From assembly GCA_022511505.1 (NCBI GenBank), contig JAFLTK010000233.1:1-20971 (forward strand): DNA of 20,971 bases, written 5' to 3'. Both the position numbers and the translations under genes were made by a program. Below are positions 1 through 7,319 of this stretch, in pieces. Below the pieces are notes generated by a model. The model searched no databases. It worked only from the letters and a program-made list of their open reading frames with translations, and was not told the origin of the DNA. The DNA is from Muribaculaceae bacterium (GTDB lineage: Bacteria; Bacteroidota; Bacteroidia; Bacteroidales; Muribaculaceae). Position 1 is the first letter of the stretch. Each line of letters begins with the position of its first letter.

Positions 1-505
1 TGCCTCCCCCTCCAAGACATTCAACATCGCCGGCCTCCAGATTGCCAACATCTTTGCCCCGTCGGCCGAGGACCGCCGCATGATTGAACGTGCCATCAAC
101 GACAACGAAATCTGTGACGTCAACCCATTTGGCGTTACCGCCCTCATCACCGCCTACAACCGTTGTGCCGACTGGCTCGACGAACTCAAAGAGGTCATCC
201 AAACCAACTATCGCCACGCATGCGCCATGTTTGACTCCGTGCCCGGCTCAGGCCGCTACTTTGAGCTGCAAGGCACCTATCTGATGTGGGTCGACATGCG
301 CCATCTCGCCGAGGCCGCCGGCAACGAGTCTTTGGAAGAATATATCAAGGAGCGCAGCAAGGTGTGGGTCAACGACGGCGCCATGTACGGTCCCGGTGGC
401 GAAGGTTTCATCCGCATCAACCTCGCCTGTCCCCCGGCCGTTTTCGCTCGCGGCCTCGACGCATTCTTCACTGCCCTCGCTCCACTTATCTCGGCTTCTC
501 TATAA
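1..505 (+). CDS. PatB/MalY-type PLP aminotransferase / C-S lyase, C-terminal part
   Basis: The gene runs in from before the window; codons are in frame from base 2. The first residues read ASPSKTFNIAGLQ, which matches the active-site segment of the MalY/PatB cystathionine beta-lyase branch of class I/II aminotransferases. The lysine in SKTFNIAG would form the Schiff base with pyridoxal phosphate. The rest has the expected small-domain features: an aromatic and Gly-rich strand (GTYLMWVDMR), a segment for the late active site (VWVNDGAMYGPGGEGFIRIN) and the substrate-carboxylate arginine in FIRINLACP. Family members cleave cystathionine or cysteine C-S bonds, giving homocysteine or pyruvate, ammonia and sulfide, or act as aminotransferases; the exact substrate cannot be told from this part. 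An internal ATG at 80 is not the start, because homology continues upstream of it. Confidence 0.88.
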   Translation, partial: ASPSKTFNIAGLQIANIFAPSAEDRRMIERAINDNEICDVNPFGVTALITAYNRCADWLDELKEVIQTNYRHACAMFDSVPGSGRYFELQGTYLMWVDMRHLAEAAGNESLEEYIKERSKVWVNDGAMYGPGGEGFIRINLACPPAVFARGLDAFFTALAPLISASL

Positions 506-510
506 ATCGC

Positions 511-613
511 CTTGCATCGCGGAGCGATGATTCTCTCATTAACCCCGTACAAGCGCGAAGCGCGCAGTGCGGGGTAGGCTCTCTCTCAAAAAATCGTCCC
601 GGAGGGACGAGAT
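511..613. repeat. Triple-hairpin intergenic element (REP/BIME-like)
   Basis: Three hairpins follow one another directly after the stop codon at 505. The first is 515-529, catcgc-GGA-gcgatg. The second is 542-575, with an outer accccg/cggggt stem, a short middle pairing and an inner gcgcg/cgcgc stem closed by AAG. The third is 594-610, tcgtccc-GGA-gggacga, and flanking aaatc/gattt could lengthen it with a small bulge. Hairpins one and three share the GGA triloop. None has a clean T-run after it, so simple intrinsic termination is not the obvious role. The arrangement resembles repetitive extragenic palindromes, but only one copy lies in this window. Confidence 0.6.
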
Positions 614-694
614 TTCATTTCAACATGTAAAAGACGCTCCCTATTCTGAACAGGATAGCGATTTATATGTTCTTATTATATAAACATTTATATT

Positions 695-1246
695 ATGTAT
701 ATCGCTTCACAAAAACGAAAAGAGAATATTGCCGAATATCTTATATATATGTGGCAAATTGAGGACATCATCCGAGCCAACGACCTCGATATTGACAAAA
801 TCAAGGCCAACGTCATCAATCGCTATACCGACCTCTCCGACGACCAACGCCGCGAGTTGACCGAATGGTATGAGTCGCTCATCGACATGATGCGTCGCGA
901 GAGTGTCGAGAAAACGGGACACTTACAGATAAACAAAAACGTTCTCGCCTCGCTCGTCGAGCTGCACCAAGCCCTGTTGCGCGACCCGCGTTTCACCCAA
1001 TACACTGCCGAGTTCTACAACACTCTCCCCTACATCGTCGAGCTCCGCTCCAGAGCCGGCGAAGCGGCCGTCGGCGAAATCGAAACATGCTTCAACGCGC
1101 TATACGGCATGCTGATGTTGCGTCTCGGCGCCAAAGAAATCTCACCCGAGACTCAAAACGCTATCAAACAAATTTCGCGTTTCATTGCCCTCCTTGCCGC
1201 CTACTTCAAGAAAGACAGCGAGGAAGACCTCTTCAAGAAAGACTGA
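695..1246 (+). CDS. DUF4924 family protein
   Basis: A 183-residue protein that I recognise as DUF4924 from its opening, MYIASQKRKENIAEYLIYMWQIEDIIRA, typical of this Bacteroidota-restricted family of unknown function. There is no signal peptide or membrane segment, so it should be cytoplasmic. It is predicted to be almost entirely alpha-helical and charged, ending in an acidic/lysine tail (KKDSEEDLFKKD). The ATG at 695 lies in very AT-rich sequence with no Shine-Dalgarno match, as is usual in the phylum. The length is normal for the family. It appears to be a single-gene unit, with the triple-hairpin element before it and a long noncoding gap after it. No function is proposed. Confidence 0.85.
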   Translation: MYIASQKRKENIAEYLIYMWQIEDIIRANDLDIDKIKANVINRYTDLSDDQRRELTEWYESLIDMMRRESVEKTGHLQINKNVLASLVELHQALLRDPRFTQYTAEFYNTLPYIVELRSRAGEAAVGEIETCFNALYGMLMLRLGAKEISPETQNAIKQISRFIALLAAYFKKDSEEDLFKKD

Positions 1247-1676
1247 CGGAACGGTGTATCACCCGTGGGGTAGATTTTCCGGGAAGCTTGACAATCCTGA
1301 AATTCTTGATAAATCGCGATACACAAGATACACCGCGATGTATCGCGATTTATCGAGTTGTAACGCTACCTATCACAAGATTGGAAGGCCTTTTCGCTGC
1401 CTCCTCTGATTTTTAGAATTAGGTGCAGATTTTAAGATTTTTTAACAGGGAAACATTTTGTCGGTATAAATATTTGGATTTAATTTGCGCTTACAATTTG
1501 TAGGGATAGTTCAAAATTCTCAATACAATTACAAATACATTCGTCAAATCAATTTACAATTTGTTACCAAATTAAAGAATTTTACAATCAAAACTAAATT
1601 TGATTGAAATTAAACATCGTTTTGAAATATTTTTTACAAACTCGATAATCAATAATCAATAAATTTAGATAGAACC
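1247..1676. other. 430-bp gene-free region with AT-rich leader
   Basis: No convincing gene is present. The first part holds a large stem-loop (listed separately). From about 1400 the sequence is strongly AT-rich and contains several partial Bacteroidota promoter words: TAAATTTG at 1595-1602 fits the -7 consensus TAnnTTTG but has no TTTG at the right distance upstream. A weaker candidate is TTTG at 1457-1460 with TTAATTTG at 1480-1487, 19 nt apart. The 11-mer ttacaatttgt occurs twice (1491-1501 and 1554-1564). This is probably the promoter and leader of the lipoprotein gene at 1677, but I cannot fix the start point. Confidence 0.5.
1308..1354. repeat. Perfect 15-bp inverted repeat / stem-loop
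   Basis: Arms gataaatcgcgatac (1308-1322) and gtatcgcgatttatc (1340-1354) are exact reverse complements around a 17-nt loop. The loop itself repeats part of the stem vocabulary (gataca, cgcgat). There is no T-run after either arm, so a standard intrinsic terminator is unlikely. It lies about 60 bp after the DUF4924 gene and could be an RNA processing or protection hairpin, or a protein-binding palindrome. Confidence 0.6.
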
Positions 1677-3743
1677 ATGAAATTTGTAAAATTTTTAACA
1701 GTAAGTGCATTGCTGGGCGTTGTGGGTGTGTTCACATCGTGTAGCAACGATGCCGACGGTCTGTTAAACCCGGCATCGCAGTCGGCTTTGCTTCGTCAGC
1801 CCGACATCCGCGCGTGGTCCGGCAGCCATCTTCTCGGCAACACCGGTACAAGAAATATTGGAGAAGACTTCTATCAAGTGATGCCCGATTTCACCGAGTG
1901 GTGCCGGTCATGGAATCCCGCCGAGTTCCCGGCAGCGGCACCTGCCGTTCCCGGGACAGCGACGGTCGTCACTCCGGCAAACTTCTTCAGCGTCAACTTT
2001 GAAGAGGGCGGCGTGTATGTCCTTGAAGGCGAACTCGCCAACTCTTGGGACGGTATCGATTTGGCCAATTTACCCAAGAATGTGACACTCTATGTTGATG
2101 GCAAATGGAACTTTTTCAACTCGACTGTCAACGATGGCATCGCCGAGAACGAGTATCCCGCCATTATCGTTCTCGACAACTCGCTTGCCACTTTCGACCA
2201 GCTCGACGAGGACCCCAACGTGCTGACCAACATCAAGATACTCAACTATGGCTCGACCTATATATATAACTCAGAAGAGGCCGGCACGATAGGCAAAGGT
2301 TGCCTTATCTATGATGCAGGCTACATGGTGGTTGAGCAGAACTATTTCAAGGACCATGGTGCCGACGAGGAACTGGTTCCCATCGTTGTCAACGAACCCA
2401 TCTACAGCACCGGCGAGGTTATCTTCAAGGGAGGCGTTGACATCAAGGCCGACGATTGCCACTTCCGCAAGGTTTGTGTCGACGGCCAGATGACCGTTGA
2501 GCCCGACCTGAACATTTTCACCGGCTACCTGAACACCGACGAACTCTATGTCAAAGATGGCGCCACGGTCAACATGGCTCCCGAGGGCATGGCCGTTGCA
2601 GGCACTATCTTCATGCAGGGTGTCAACGCTCGAATCAAGGGCGACGACGCCAAGCCCGGTTACATCTTGACCAACGAGATTGCAGGCGAACGCAAGGACT
2701 TTGGCGGTGCCGTTGTCAATAAGTCAAACTTTGCCGACCTGTTTACCAACGTCAATTTCTATGTCACCAAGACAATAAACAACTCTCAGGATGTCACCGA
2801 ACTTCTTGAATACCAACCCGGTGGCAATGGCAAGACCTACCCGCTGAATCTCGACGAATTTGACGCCAGCGCCAACGATGACGTCACCGAGCGCGGCGTG
2901 AACGCCTTTGAGTGTGGCGTCGGCTATGAATTTGTACCCCGTGTGGCTCCCGGGCAGCCCGGCGAAGAGCCCGGCGAAGAAGGACCCGGTGATGAACCCG
3001 GCGAAGATAACCCCGGCCAGGATGAACCCGGCGACAATGTTGTCTGCACCGACTTTACCGAGGTCGAAATCAATCTGTCGCTCAACGACTCACATTCTCA
3101 ATACACCGCCGAGGACCTTGTCTCCAAACTCTCGATTCACGTGCGCTATCCCGGTGACGTAGAGGTGTTTATCCCCATTCCCCACGAATACTATTGCGAG
3201 GCCGATGACCTTGACATCATAGCCACCAACGCCGGTCTTTACATTCCCGGCCAAAAAGAATCGGTCAGCTACACAATCGGCGACAACGTCGTCACACTTA
3301 CCGTTTCGCTTGAGGATGATGGCATCCGCGTGACCACCGACGGCATCAATCAGGAAGTCCTCGACTACTGCTATGCCAACTTCGGGGATGGCCTCAACTT
3401 TGAGGTATTCAACTACTTCGGCCGCTACGAGCAGATTGACGGTACATGGACACGTGTCGATGGCGAGCGTGGAAACGTGGCTCGCGAGACTATCTTGCGC
3501 TACTTGAACCAGGCTACAGTCAAATTCCTCGACGAACCCTATCCCGACTATTACATCAACGCCTTTGCCGCCAATCAAGAGGGCGACTGGAAATCAACTG
3601 CCCACGATTGCTCGGTTAAAATCGACGAGTCACAGGCCGGCGACTATCCAACAAAGGAAGAGGGTGCCCACCTCAACGACTCTGACTACAACCAGATTTA
3701 TACCCACAAGGATGCTCAGGGCTCTGAGCACACCCACAAATAA
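1677..3743 (+). CDS. Large probable surface lipoprotein with Pro-Gly-Glu linker
   Basis: 688 residues. The N-terminus is a lipoprotein signal: positive MKFVKF, a hydrophobic core, then FTSC with lipidated Cys22. The following SNDAD is acidic, resembling the lipoprotein export signal that sends Bacteroidota lipoproteins to the cell surface. Residues about 90-400 are rich in short strands with repeated hydrophobic-Gly/Asn turns (ILNYGSTYIYNS, GEVIFKGGVDIKADDCHF, LYVKDGATVNM), suggesting a parallel beta-helix. Residues 425-453 form a flexible linker of repeated PG(E/D/Q) units. The C-terminal part (about 455-688) is a separate beta-rich domain ending GAHLNDSDYNQIYTHKDAQGSEHTHK, which faintly resembles DUF4842/LruC-type ends seen in Bacteroidales lipoproteins. 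That resemblance is weak and no function is assigned. A strong terminator follows. Confidence 0.75.
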   Translation: MKFVKFLTVSALLGVVGVFTSCSNDADGLLNPASQSALLRQPDIRAWSGSHLLGNTGTRNIGEDFYQVMPDFTEWCRSWNPAEFPAAAPAVPGTATVVTPANFFSVNFEEGGVYVLEGELANSWDGIDLANLPKNVTLYVDGKWNFFNSTVNDGIAENEYPAIIVLDNSLATFDQLDEDPNVLTNIKILNYGSTYIYNSEEAGTIGKGCLIYDAGYMVVEQNYFKDHGADEELVPIVVNEPIYSTGEVIFKGGVDIKADDCHFRKVCVDGQMTVEPDLNIFTGYLNTDELYVKDGATVNMAPEGMAVAGTIFMQGVNARIKGDDAKPGYILTNEIAGERKDFGGAVVNKSNFADLFTNVNFYVTKTINNSQDVTELLEYQPGGNGKTYPLNLDEFDASANDDVTERGVNAFECGVGYEFVPRVAPGQPGEEPGEEGPGDEPGEDNPGQDEPGDNVVCTDFTEVEINLSLNDSHSQYTAEDLVSKLSIHVRYPGDVEVFIPIPHEYYCEADDLDIIATNAGLYIPGQKESVSYTIGDNVVTLTVSLEDDGIRVTTDGINQEVLDYCYANFGDGLNFEVFNYFGRYEQIDGTWTRVDGERGNVARETILRYLNQATVKFLDEPYPDYYINAFAANQEGDWKSTAHDCSVKIDESQAGDYPTKEEGAHLNDSDYNQIYTHKDAQGSEHTHK
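2949..3035 (+). repeat. In-gene PG(E/D/Q) linker repeat
   Basis: Twenty-nine codons built from ccc-ggc/ggt followed by acidic or Gln codons encode about eight Pro-Gly steps with acidic spacers (residues 425-453 of the lipoprotein). It reads as an extended acidic inter-domain linker. Such codon repeats often vary in copy number between strains. Confidence 0.8.
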
Positions 3744-3781
3744 AGTAATCCATTAATCAACCTTGCCTATACAGGGATACC

Positions 3782-3820
3782 GGGAGGAAGAGCCCCACGT
3801 GGCTCAACCTCCCATTTTTT
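3782..3820 (+). terminator. Intrinsic terminator after the large lipoprotein gene
   Basis: Two-step hairpin: gggagg pairs with cctccc, and inside it gagcc pairs with ggctc, separated by symmetrical AA bulges. It is followed by ATTTTTT. It lies 38 bp after the stop at 3743 and ends 14 bp before the convergent nitroreductase gene. Confidence 0.85.
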
Positions 3821-3834
3821 ATTGGAAACAGAAT

Positions 3835-4542
3835 TTAAGCCCAGTCAAAGTTGGACGGGTCGGCACCTATCTCAAAGTGACACTTGGCAATGCCGAGGTC
3901 TACACGTGTGTAGCCGACAAGCGAGAACCCTTTGCGTGCAACAACCCGTGCCTTGTCACCGGGCGACGACGGCGCGACATACTCAAAACTGAATTTCTGC
4001 TGATTGATTGCTGTCGGAGCAAGTAGCGCGGCCTTGACCCCGTCGAGAAACCACGCCGGCGTCGAGTCGCCGACATTGCTGACCTGCTCGGGTGTCTTTA
4101 TCTTGTGGGCGACGCCTTGTGTTACGCCATATCCGAGTGATATATAACAACTTATCTTCTCGCCATCATCGAGGTCGTAGGTCCCGGGAATTTTCTTGTA
4201 ACTCAAACCGGCCCAGCAGGTGTTCAGCCCGAGCGTCTGGGCATAAAGCACGAGTTGTTCGCCGTAGTAGCCGGCACGCTCGTCAAACGTGTCATCCTTC
4301 TTGCCGGCCACGATAAAATAGTTCTCGACGCCCGAGAACTGCCCGTAGGCAAGCGGGCCATTGAAACCGCGAGGCTCGTTGACAACCAACTGGATGTGAA
4401 GATTGCCGGCGGCATTAAGTTCGTCGATTTTAGCCCGTAACAAGGCTAATATATCCTCGGGGATTGGCTCTGATTTATAGCGACGAACGCTGTGACGATT
4501 CTTGATTGCTTCGAGCAATCGGGTTCTCTCTTTGTTGTCCAT
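3835..4542 (-). CDS. Nitroreductase family protein (TM1586-like)
   Basis: 235 residues with no signal peptide, so cytoplasmic. The start RLLEAIKNRHSVRRYKSEPIPEDIL is the classic FMN-contacting opening of the nitroreductase fold, where the R-x-S-x-R residues hold the FMN phosphate. The middle (YYGEQLVLYAQTLGLNTCWAGLSYKK) matches the helix and Gly-rich strand near the flavin. The C-terminal half (LDGVKAALLAPTAINQQKFSFEYV) contains a second 'APTAINQQ' flavin-type segment, and this long layout fits the TM1586-like nitroreductase group (PF14512) better than small NfsB enzymes. Such enzymes use NAD(P)H and FMN on quinones or nitro compounds; the physiological substrate is unknown. It is a single gene with a near-perfect promoter at 4569-4600, divergent from porQ. 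Confidence 0.85.
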   Translation of the reverse strand: MDNKERTRLLEAIKNRHSVRRYKSEPIPEDILALLRAKIDELNAAGNLHIQLVVNEPRGFNGPLAYGQFSGVENYFIVAGKKDDTFDERAGYYGEQLVLYAQTLGLNTCWAGLSYKKIPGTYDLDDGEKISCYISLGYGVTQGVAHKIKTPEQVSNVGDSTPAWFLDGVKAALLAPTAINQQKFSFEYVAPSSPGDKARVVARKGFSLVGYTRVDLGIAKCHFEIGADPSNFDWA

Positions 4543-4568
4543 AACAGTAACGTTTATTCAACTTTTTG

Positions 4569-4600
4569 CAAAATTAATCATATATTTATGGATAAACAAA
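4569..4600 (-). promoter_or_regulatory. Bacteroidota promoter of the TM1586-like nitroreductase gene
   Basis: On the minus strand TTTG (complement of 4597-4600) is followed after exactly 20 nt by TAATTTTG (complement of 4569-4576), an exact match to the -33/-7 consensus of the primary sigma factor in Bacteroides. The predicted start point is near 4562, giving a leader of about 20 nt before the ATG at 4542. Confidence 0.75.
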
Positions 4601-4676
4601 ATTTGGCTTGGGATAGTTGACACAAATTTGCGAGCCTCGATATAATAAGCGGCCACGGGTTTACGTTATATTTTTG

Positions 4677-5708
4677 ATGAAGAAAACAGTGCATAAAAAG
4701 GCGCTCAGGATTGCGGCGGTTGCCACGATGGCAATTGTCGCCCTCGTTGGACGCGCGGCTGAAAGTTCGCCGGCCTATAACTTCCTGAATATACCCTCCT
4801 CGACCCTTGCCTACGGTCTTGGAGGCATTAACATCACAAACATTTTTGACGACGTAAACAATATCGACCAGAACCCGGCCCTGCTCGGTGCCGAGTATCA
4901 CAAGCAAATCGGGCTGAACTATATGCACTATGTCGGCGGGTCAAACTTTGCCGGAGCCAAGTTTGCCTTGCGCGGAAGCGAACGCAGCGCCTGGGCTGCC
5001 GGCATCCAGTATTTTGGCTACGGAGAGATTAAGGGTATGGACGAGATGGGAAACCCGACGTCCAATTTTTCTCCCAAAGACTTGACCGTCAACGTCATGT
5101 ATAGCCACGACATCACCGAACGCCTGCGTGGAGGCATCAACCTCAAGTTTGTGTCAAGCAACTATGAGCAATATTCGGCGCTCGCCCTTGCCACCGACCT
5201 TGGCATCAACTACTATGACGACGAGCGTGACCTGTCGCTCTCGGTTGTAGTTGCCAATCTCGGCGGTCAAATCAAGCGATTCAACGATTCCTACGACCGA
5301 TTGCCAATCGACGTACGCCTCGGCTGGTCACAGTCGTTCGGGACGTTGCCATTCCGATTCTCGGTCACAGCATGGAATCTAACGCAATGGAAATTACCCT
5401 ATTATGACGCCGGCGACGGTTCGGTCGACATAGGGCTGAAAGAGTCGTTCGGCTCCAACCTTTTCCGACATCTCATCTTTGCCGCCGACTATATGCCGTC
5501 CCAAAATTTTCACATCGGCCTCGGCTACAACTACAAGACGCGAACCGACATGTCGACCTATTCGCGCAGTTTCCTGTCGGGCTTCTCAATCGGCGCCGGA
5601 CTGAAAGCGGGCCGCTTTGGCGTAGGCCTCGCGCTTGCTCAACCCCACACCGGAGCGACCACCTTTATGGTCAATCTCTCGATGTCGCTGAGCGATTTTA
5701 CCAACTAA
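4677..5708 (+). CDS. porQ: Type IX secretion system outer-membrane beta-barrel protein PorQ
   Basis: 343 residues from the ATG at 4677. An upstream in-frame TTG at 4617 is not used as the start, because MKKTVHKK plus the following hydrophobic stretch is a proper signal peptide, ending near GRAAES. The mature start YNFLNIPSSTLAYGLGGINITNIFDDVNNIDQNPALLG is the hallmark of PorQ: the FLN(I/L)P, ALGG-like and QNPALL segments. The rest is an amphipathic beta-barrel of the FadL/PorV superfamily, with aromatic girdles and the last strands at FMVNLSMSLSDF. In Porphyromonas gingivalis PorQ belongs to the T9SS attachment machinery with PorU, PorV and PorZ. No other T9SS gene is visible here. cmk follows after 25 bp, in the order porQ-cmk-ispH that I recall from P. 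gingivalis. Confidence 0.88.
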   Translation: MKKTVHKKALRIAAVATMAIVALVGRAAESSPAYNFLNIPSSTLAYGLGGINITNIFDDVNNIDQNPALLGAEYHKQIGLNYMHYVGGSNFAGAKFALRGSERSAWAAGIQYFGYGEIKGMDEMGNPTSNFSPKDLTVNVMYSHDITERLRGGINLKFVSSNYEQYSALALATDLGINYYDDERDLSLSVVVANLGGQIKRFNDSYDRLPIDVRLGWSQSFGTLPFRFSVTAWNLTQWKLPYYDAGDGSVDIGLKESFGSNLFRHLIFAADYMPSQNFHIGLGYNYKTRTDMSTYSRSFLSGFSIGAGLKAGRFGVGLALAQPHTGATTFMVNLSMSLSDFTN

Positions 5709-5733
5709 AACCACCATTCATTCAGCACCCCAA

Positions 5734-6426
5734 ATGAACAACCCCATCATAATTGCCATTGACGGTTACTCATCGTCGGGCAAAAGCACCATCTCGCGCT
5801 ACCTTGCTTCTGAAATAGGTTACCGCTATATCGACTCGGGCGCCATGTATCGTGCCGTGACACTATATGCACTTCGCGCCGGGCTCATCGACGCGGCAGG
5901 CAACATAAACGTCGAGGCGCTGACCGCAGCCCTCCCGTCGATTCATATCGACTTCAAAGTTAACCCCGGCGGCAAGCAATCGACCATGCTCAACGGCGAG
6001 GATGTCGAGGCCGAAATTCGCCGTCTTGAGGTTGCCGAGCATGTCTCGCCCGTCGCCGCCATTCCGGCCGTGCGCCACGCTCTGGTTGCTCGCCAGCAGG
6101 CCATGGGTGCCGAAAAAGGAATTGTAATGGACGGCCGCGACATCGGCACCACCGTTTTTCCACACGCCGAGATGAAGGTGTTTATCACCGCCGCCCCCGA
6201 AGAGCGTGCACGCCGCCGCATGGCCGAACTCGAGGCTAAAGGCGAGCATGCAACCTATGAGGAGGTGCTCCACAACGTCAACGAGCGCGACCACATTGAC
6301 CGCACTCGCGCCGAGAGTCCGTTGCGCCAAGCCCCTGACGCTGTGTTGCTTGACAACACCCACATGGCTTTTGAAGAGCAAAACCAATTTATGCTTGACC
6401 TCTTTCATAAAATCACTCGAGGCTAA
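5734..6426 (+). CDS. cmk: (d)CMP kinase
   Basis: 230 residues, the full length for bacterial cytidylate kinase. The P-loop GYSSSGKST (residues 11-19) is followed by the family-typical YRYIDSGAMYRAVTLYAL. The NMP-binding insert contains LNGEDVEAEIR and the SPVAAIPAVRHALVARQQ helix. MDGRDIGTTVFPHAEMKVFITAAPEERARRR covers the catalytic Asp/Arg segment and lid. It phosphorylates CMP and dCMP with ATP in the cytoplasm, feeding RNA, DNA and CDP-lipid synthesis. It lies in the porQ-cmk-ispH-exonuclease run, 25 bp after porQ and 5 bp before ispH, so co-transcription is very likely. Confidence 0.97.
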   Translation: MNNPIIIAIDGYSSSGKSTISRYLASEIGYRYIDSGAMYRAVTLYALRAGLIDAAGNINVEALTAALPSIHIDFKVNPGGKQSTMLNGEDVEAEIRRLEVAEHVSPVAAIPAVRHALVARQQAMGAEKGIVMDGRDIGTTVFPHAEMKVFITAAPEERARRRMAELEAKGEHATYEEVLHNVNERDHIDRTRAESPLRQAPDAVLLDNTHMAFEEQNQFMLDLFHKITRG

Positions 6427-6431
6427 CCGCA

Positions 6432-7319
6432 ATGAAACGATTGCCAATAGTTGAAATCGACAACCGCTCGGGCTTTTGCAACGGCGTGGTCTCGGCCATC
6501 CGCAAGGCCGAGGAGGAACTCGACGCAGGGACGCGTCCGCTCTACTGCCTTGGCGACATTGTTCACAACAGCGACGAGGTAGAGCGCCTATGCGCCAAGG
6601 GACTTGTCACAATCTCCCACGCTGACCTCGACAACATCGCTGATGCCAACGTCCTGCTTCGCGCCCATGGAGAGCCACCATCAACCTACTCCACTGCCCG
6701 TCGCAACAACATCAACATCATCGACGCTACGTGTCCCGTTGTGCTCGCCCTCCAGCGACGCATAAAGGAGACATTCACCACGTCGCCCGAGACCCAAATT
6801 GTCATCTATGGAAAGAGCGGCCACGCCGAGGTCAACGGCCTCGTCGGGCAAACCGACTCGCGAGCCATAGTCGTTGAAGACATCGCCGGCCTTGACCGCG
6901 TCGACTTCAACCGAGACATCGCCCTGTATAGCCAGACAACCATGGCTCTCGAAGGCTTCCGCGCTATGATTGAGGAAATTAAGCGTCGCAAGGCCCACGA
7001 CACCGAGTTCACCTATCACGACACCATCTGCCGTCAAGTCGCCAACCGCGTTGACCACTTACGCGACTTTGCGCGCTCCCACGATGTCATTATCTTTGTT
7101 TCTGGCGCCAAGAGTTCCAACGGTCGGGTGCTCTACAACGAGTGTTTGAGCGTCAACCCGGCGTCGATACTCGTCAGCAATGCCTCGGGGCTCGACCGGT
7201 CGCAACTCGGCAACGCCGGGTCTATCGGCATCTGTGGCGCCACATCGACCCCACGCTGGCTCATGGAGCAAGTGCGTGACACCGTCATCAGTCTGCTAAA
7301 CGAGGAGGGAGAATGTTAG
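6432..7319 (+). CDS. ispH: 4-hydroxy-3-methylbut-2-enyl diphosphate reductase
   Basis: 295 residues. It catalyses the last step of the MEP isoprenoid pathway, reducing HMBPP to IPP and DMAPP with a [4Fe-4S] cluster. The three cluster cysteines are visible as Cys16 (SGFCNGV), Cys101 (DATCPVV) and Cys200 (DTICRQV). The substrate histidines are His45 (DIVHN), His79 (RAHGEP) and His131 (GHAEV, followed by the catalytic-type Glu133). The SQTT segment (168-171), the KSSN segment (228-231) and the late GATSTP segment complete the active site. Nothing is missing. The start ATG is 5 bp after cmk, and the 3' end overlaps the exonuclease gene by 7 nt. Confidence 0.97.
   Translation: MKRLPIVEIDNRSGFCNGVVSAIRKAEEELDAGTRPLYCLGDIVHNSDEVERLCAKGLVTISHADLDNIADANVLLRAHGEPPSTYSTARRNNINIIDATCPVVLALQRRIKETFTTSPETQIVIYGKSGHAEVNGLVGQTDSRAIVVEDIAGLDRVDFNRDIALYSQTTMALEGFRAMIEEIKRRKAHDTEFTYHDTICRQVANRVDHLRDFARSHDVIIFVSGAKSSNGRVLYNECLSVNPASILVSNASGLDRSQLGNAGSIGICGATSTPRWLMEQVRDTVISLLNEEGEC
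7303..7315 (+). promoter_or_regulatory. Perfect Shine-Dalgarno AGGAGG inside the end of ispH
   Basis: AGGAGG at 7303-7308 lies 4 nt before the ATG at 7313. Genes of this phylum rarely use Shine-Dalgarno sequences. Here it decides the start of the exonuclease gene, whose ATG overlaps the ispH stop, so translational coupling is likely. The same bases encode Glu-Glu-Gly-Glu at the IspH C-terminus. Confidence 0.55.

Noticed and set aside
511..613. CRISPR-like repeat array in the triple hairpin region
   Set aside because: The three palindromes differ in sequence, there are no regular spacers and no cas genes.
3090..3578. 162-codon reverse open frame inside the large lipoprotein gene
   Set aside because: It lies wholly antisense to a gene with a clear signal peptide and composition. 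Its translation is a Val/Gly/Asp-rich shadow with no domain.
4617..4676. Longer N-terminus for PorQ from a TTG
   Set aside because: It would put 20 non-hydrophobic residues before a normal signal peptide; the ATG at 4677 is the proper start.
5863..6447. 194-codon reverse open frame across cmk
   Set aside because: Complete overlap with an unmistakable cmk gene; the translation shows no recognisable motif.
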